DNA of 64,000 nucleotides from Hoyosella subflava DQS3-9A1 (lineage in GTDB: Bacteria > Actinomycetota > Actinomycetes > Mycobacteriales > Mycobacteriaceae): assembly GCF_000214175.1 (NCBI RefSeq), contig NC_015564.1:682001-746000 (forward strand). Direction: 5' to 3'. Of the stretch, positions 63,157-64,000 are shown piece by piece. The position numbers were made by a program, and so were the translations under genes. The notes beneath the pieces were generated by a model, which ran no database searches, had not been told where the DNA came from, and was given only the letters and a program-made list of their open reading frames with translations. Positions within the stretch are counted from its first letter, which is position 1. Each line of letters opens with the position of its first letter.

Positions 63157-64000
63157 GTGAACAGCCTGGAAGCGCTGGATGTCGCTCGGTGGCAATTCGG
63201 GATCACAACCGTCTACCACTTCATCTTCGTCCCGCTGACGATTGGCCTGGCGCCACTCGTCGCCGTGATGCAGACGATGTGGATGGTCACCGGCAAAGAC
63301 CACTGGTACCGGCTAACGAAGTTCTTCGGCAAGCTTTTCCTGATCAACTTCGCACTCGGTATCGTGACCGGCATCGTCCAGGAGTTCCAGTTCGGCATGA
63401 ACTGGAGCGAGTACTCACGGTTCATCGGTGATGTATTCGGTGCGCCGCTCGCGCTCGAAGGACTCGCTGCCTTCTTCATCGAATCGACGTTTCTCGGGTT
63501 GTGGATCTTCGGCTGGGGGAGATTGCCACGACTCGTGCACCTCGCGACGATCTGGATGGTAGCGATCGGGGTCAACGCGTCGGCGTACTTCATCATCGTT
63601 GCCAACTCGTTCATGCAGCACCCCGTCGGTGCCGTGTTCAACGAGGAAACGGGACGCGCAGAACTCACCAGCATCTGGGAGCTTCTGACGAATCCCACGG
63701 CACTCGCGGCCTTCCCGCACACCATCGCCGGCAGCTTCCTCACCGCCGCGACGTTTGTCGCCGGTGTCGGTGGCTGGTGGATGGTACGCAGGATGCGCCA
63801 GGCGAAGACTGCGGCACCCGAGGAAGCGGCGGAGTACGAAGAAGAAGCCCGCACGATGTGGCGGCCGGTTACTCGTCTCGCTCTTGGGGTGATGATCGCC
63901 TCGGGCTTCGCGCTCGCTGTCACGGGGGACATCCAGGCCAAGCTCATGTTCGAGCAGCAGCCGATGAAGATGGCCTCAGCTGAGGCACTGTGCCACACCG
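63157..64000 (+). CDS. cydA: Cytochrome bd oxidase subunit I, N-terminal part (cut by window edge)
   Basis: 281 codons are open from a GTG at 63157 to the window edge. The protein begins NSLEALDVARWQFGITTVYH, with heme-ligand His21 in TTVYHFIFVPLTIG, the conserved acidic residues in GAPLALEGLAAFFIES, QFGMNWSEYSRFIG, and a second heme His in FPHTIAGSFLTAA. It is the quinol-oxidising heme subunit of a high-oxygen-affinity terminal oxidase. GGAG lies 6 nt before the GTG. CydB presumably follows outside the window. Confidence 0.95.
   Translation, partial: MNSLEALDVARWQFGITTVYHFIFVPLTIGLAPLVAVMQTMWMVTGKDHWYRLTKFFGKLFLINFALGIVTGIVQEFQFGMNWSEYSRFIGDVFGAPLALEGLAAFFIESTFLGLWIFGWGRLPRLVHLATIWMVAIGVNASAYFIIVANSFMQHPVGAVFNEETGRAELTSIWELLTNPTALAAFPHTIAGSFLTAATFVAGVGGWWMVRRMRQAKTAAPEEAAEYEEEARTMWRPVTRLALGVMIASGFALAVTGDIQAKLMFEQQPMKMASAEALCHT

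Overview
The window looks like chromosomal DNA of a high-G+C actinobacterium of the Mycobacteriales (Mycobacterium / Rhodococcus / Gordonia / Hoyosella group). Three things support this. The purine genes purD, purB, purC, purS, purQ, purL, purF and purM all lie on the plus strand, with neighbours I recognise from the Mycobacterium tuberculosis Rv0772-Rv0812 stretch (TetR, oligopeptidase B, FAD-binding dehydrogenase, MBL hydrolase, sterol-carrier family protein, DUF3073, YgfZ, PabC). Many genes appear leaderless, with a TANNNT box 6-8 nt before an ATG or GTG. GTG starts are common. Genus is an inference; there is no rRNA to anchor it.

Layout. 1-4.4 kb (minus): a zinc-type ABC transporter operon with a very His-rich binding lipoprotein, followed 27 bp later by the 5-oxoprolinase genes pxpA-pxpB-pxpC (pxpC cut by the window edge). 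4.5-5.7 kb: a LacI-type regulator. 5.6-9.8 kb (minus): trehalose synthesis, OtsA plus an OtsB fused to a GH15 glucosidase. 9.9-14.7 kb: a small conserved protein, a heterodimeric ABC exporter with complementary degenerate ATP sites, a stand-alone MbtH protein and a SnoaL-like protein. 14.8-20.4 kb: tRNA-Thr(TGT), membrane, TPR and secreted proteins, a dienelactone hydrolase-like enzyme, an unusual 10-residue-repeat protein and a HIT hydrolase.

20.5-54.7 kb is a purine-synthesis archipelago. The pur genes are interrupted by a small alarmone synthetase, peptidase, glutathione peroxidase, MacB-like ABC system, GT87 glycosyltransferase, acyltransferase, a MoxR/DUF58/DUF4129 cluster, an alpha/beta hydrolase, a CPBP protease and an SDR. 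Between purB and a HIT gene sits a roughly 0.78-kb segment carrying one secreted-protein gene. It is flanked by a 25-bp direct repeat that re-encodes the last residues of PurB, as if a cassette had been inserted at the 3' end of purB and restored its reading frame.

54.9-64 kb: asparaginase, YgfZ and PabC (the last two divergent, with apparently leaderless back-to-back promoters), a TetR / FMN-reductase / MFS unit with a perfect palindrome, an HMG-CoA-lyase / CaiB CoA-transferase pair, and the start of cydA behind two tandem dyads. I found no CRISPR array, rRNA, integrase or transposase. The most interesting signals are the purB 3'-end cassette, the decapeptide-repeat protein, the asymmetric ABC exporter beside an orphan MbtH, and the tandem dyads before cydA.
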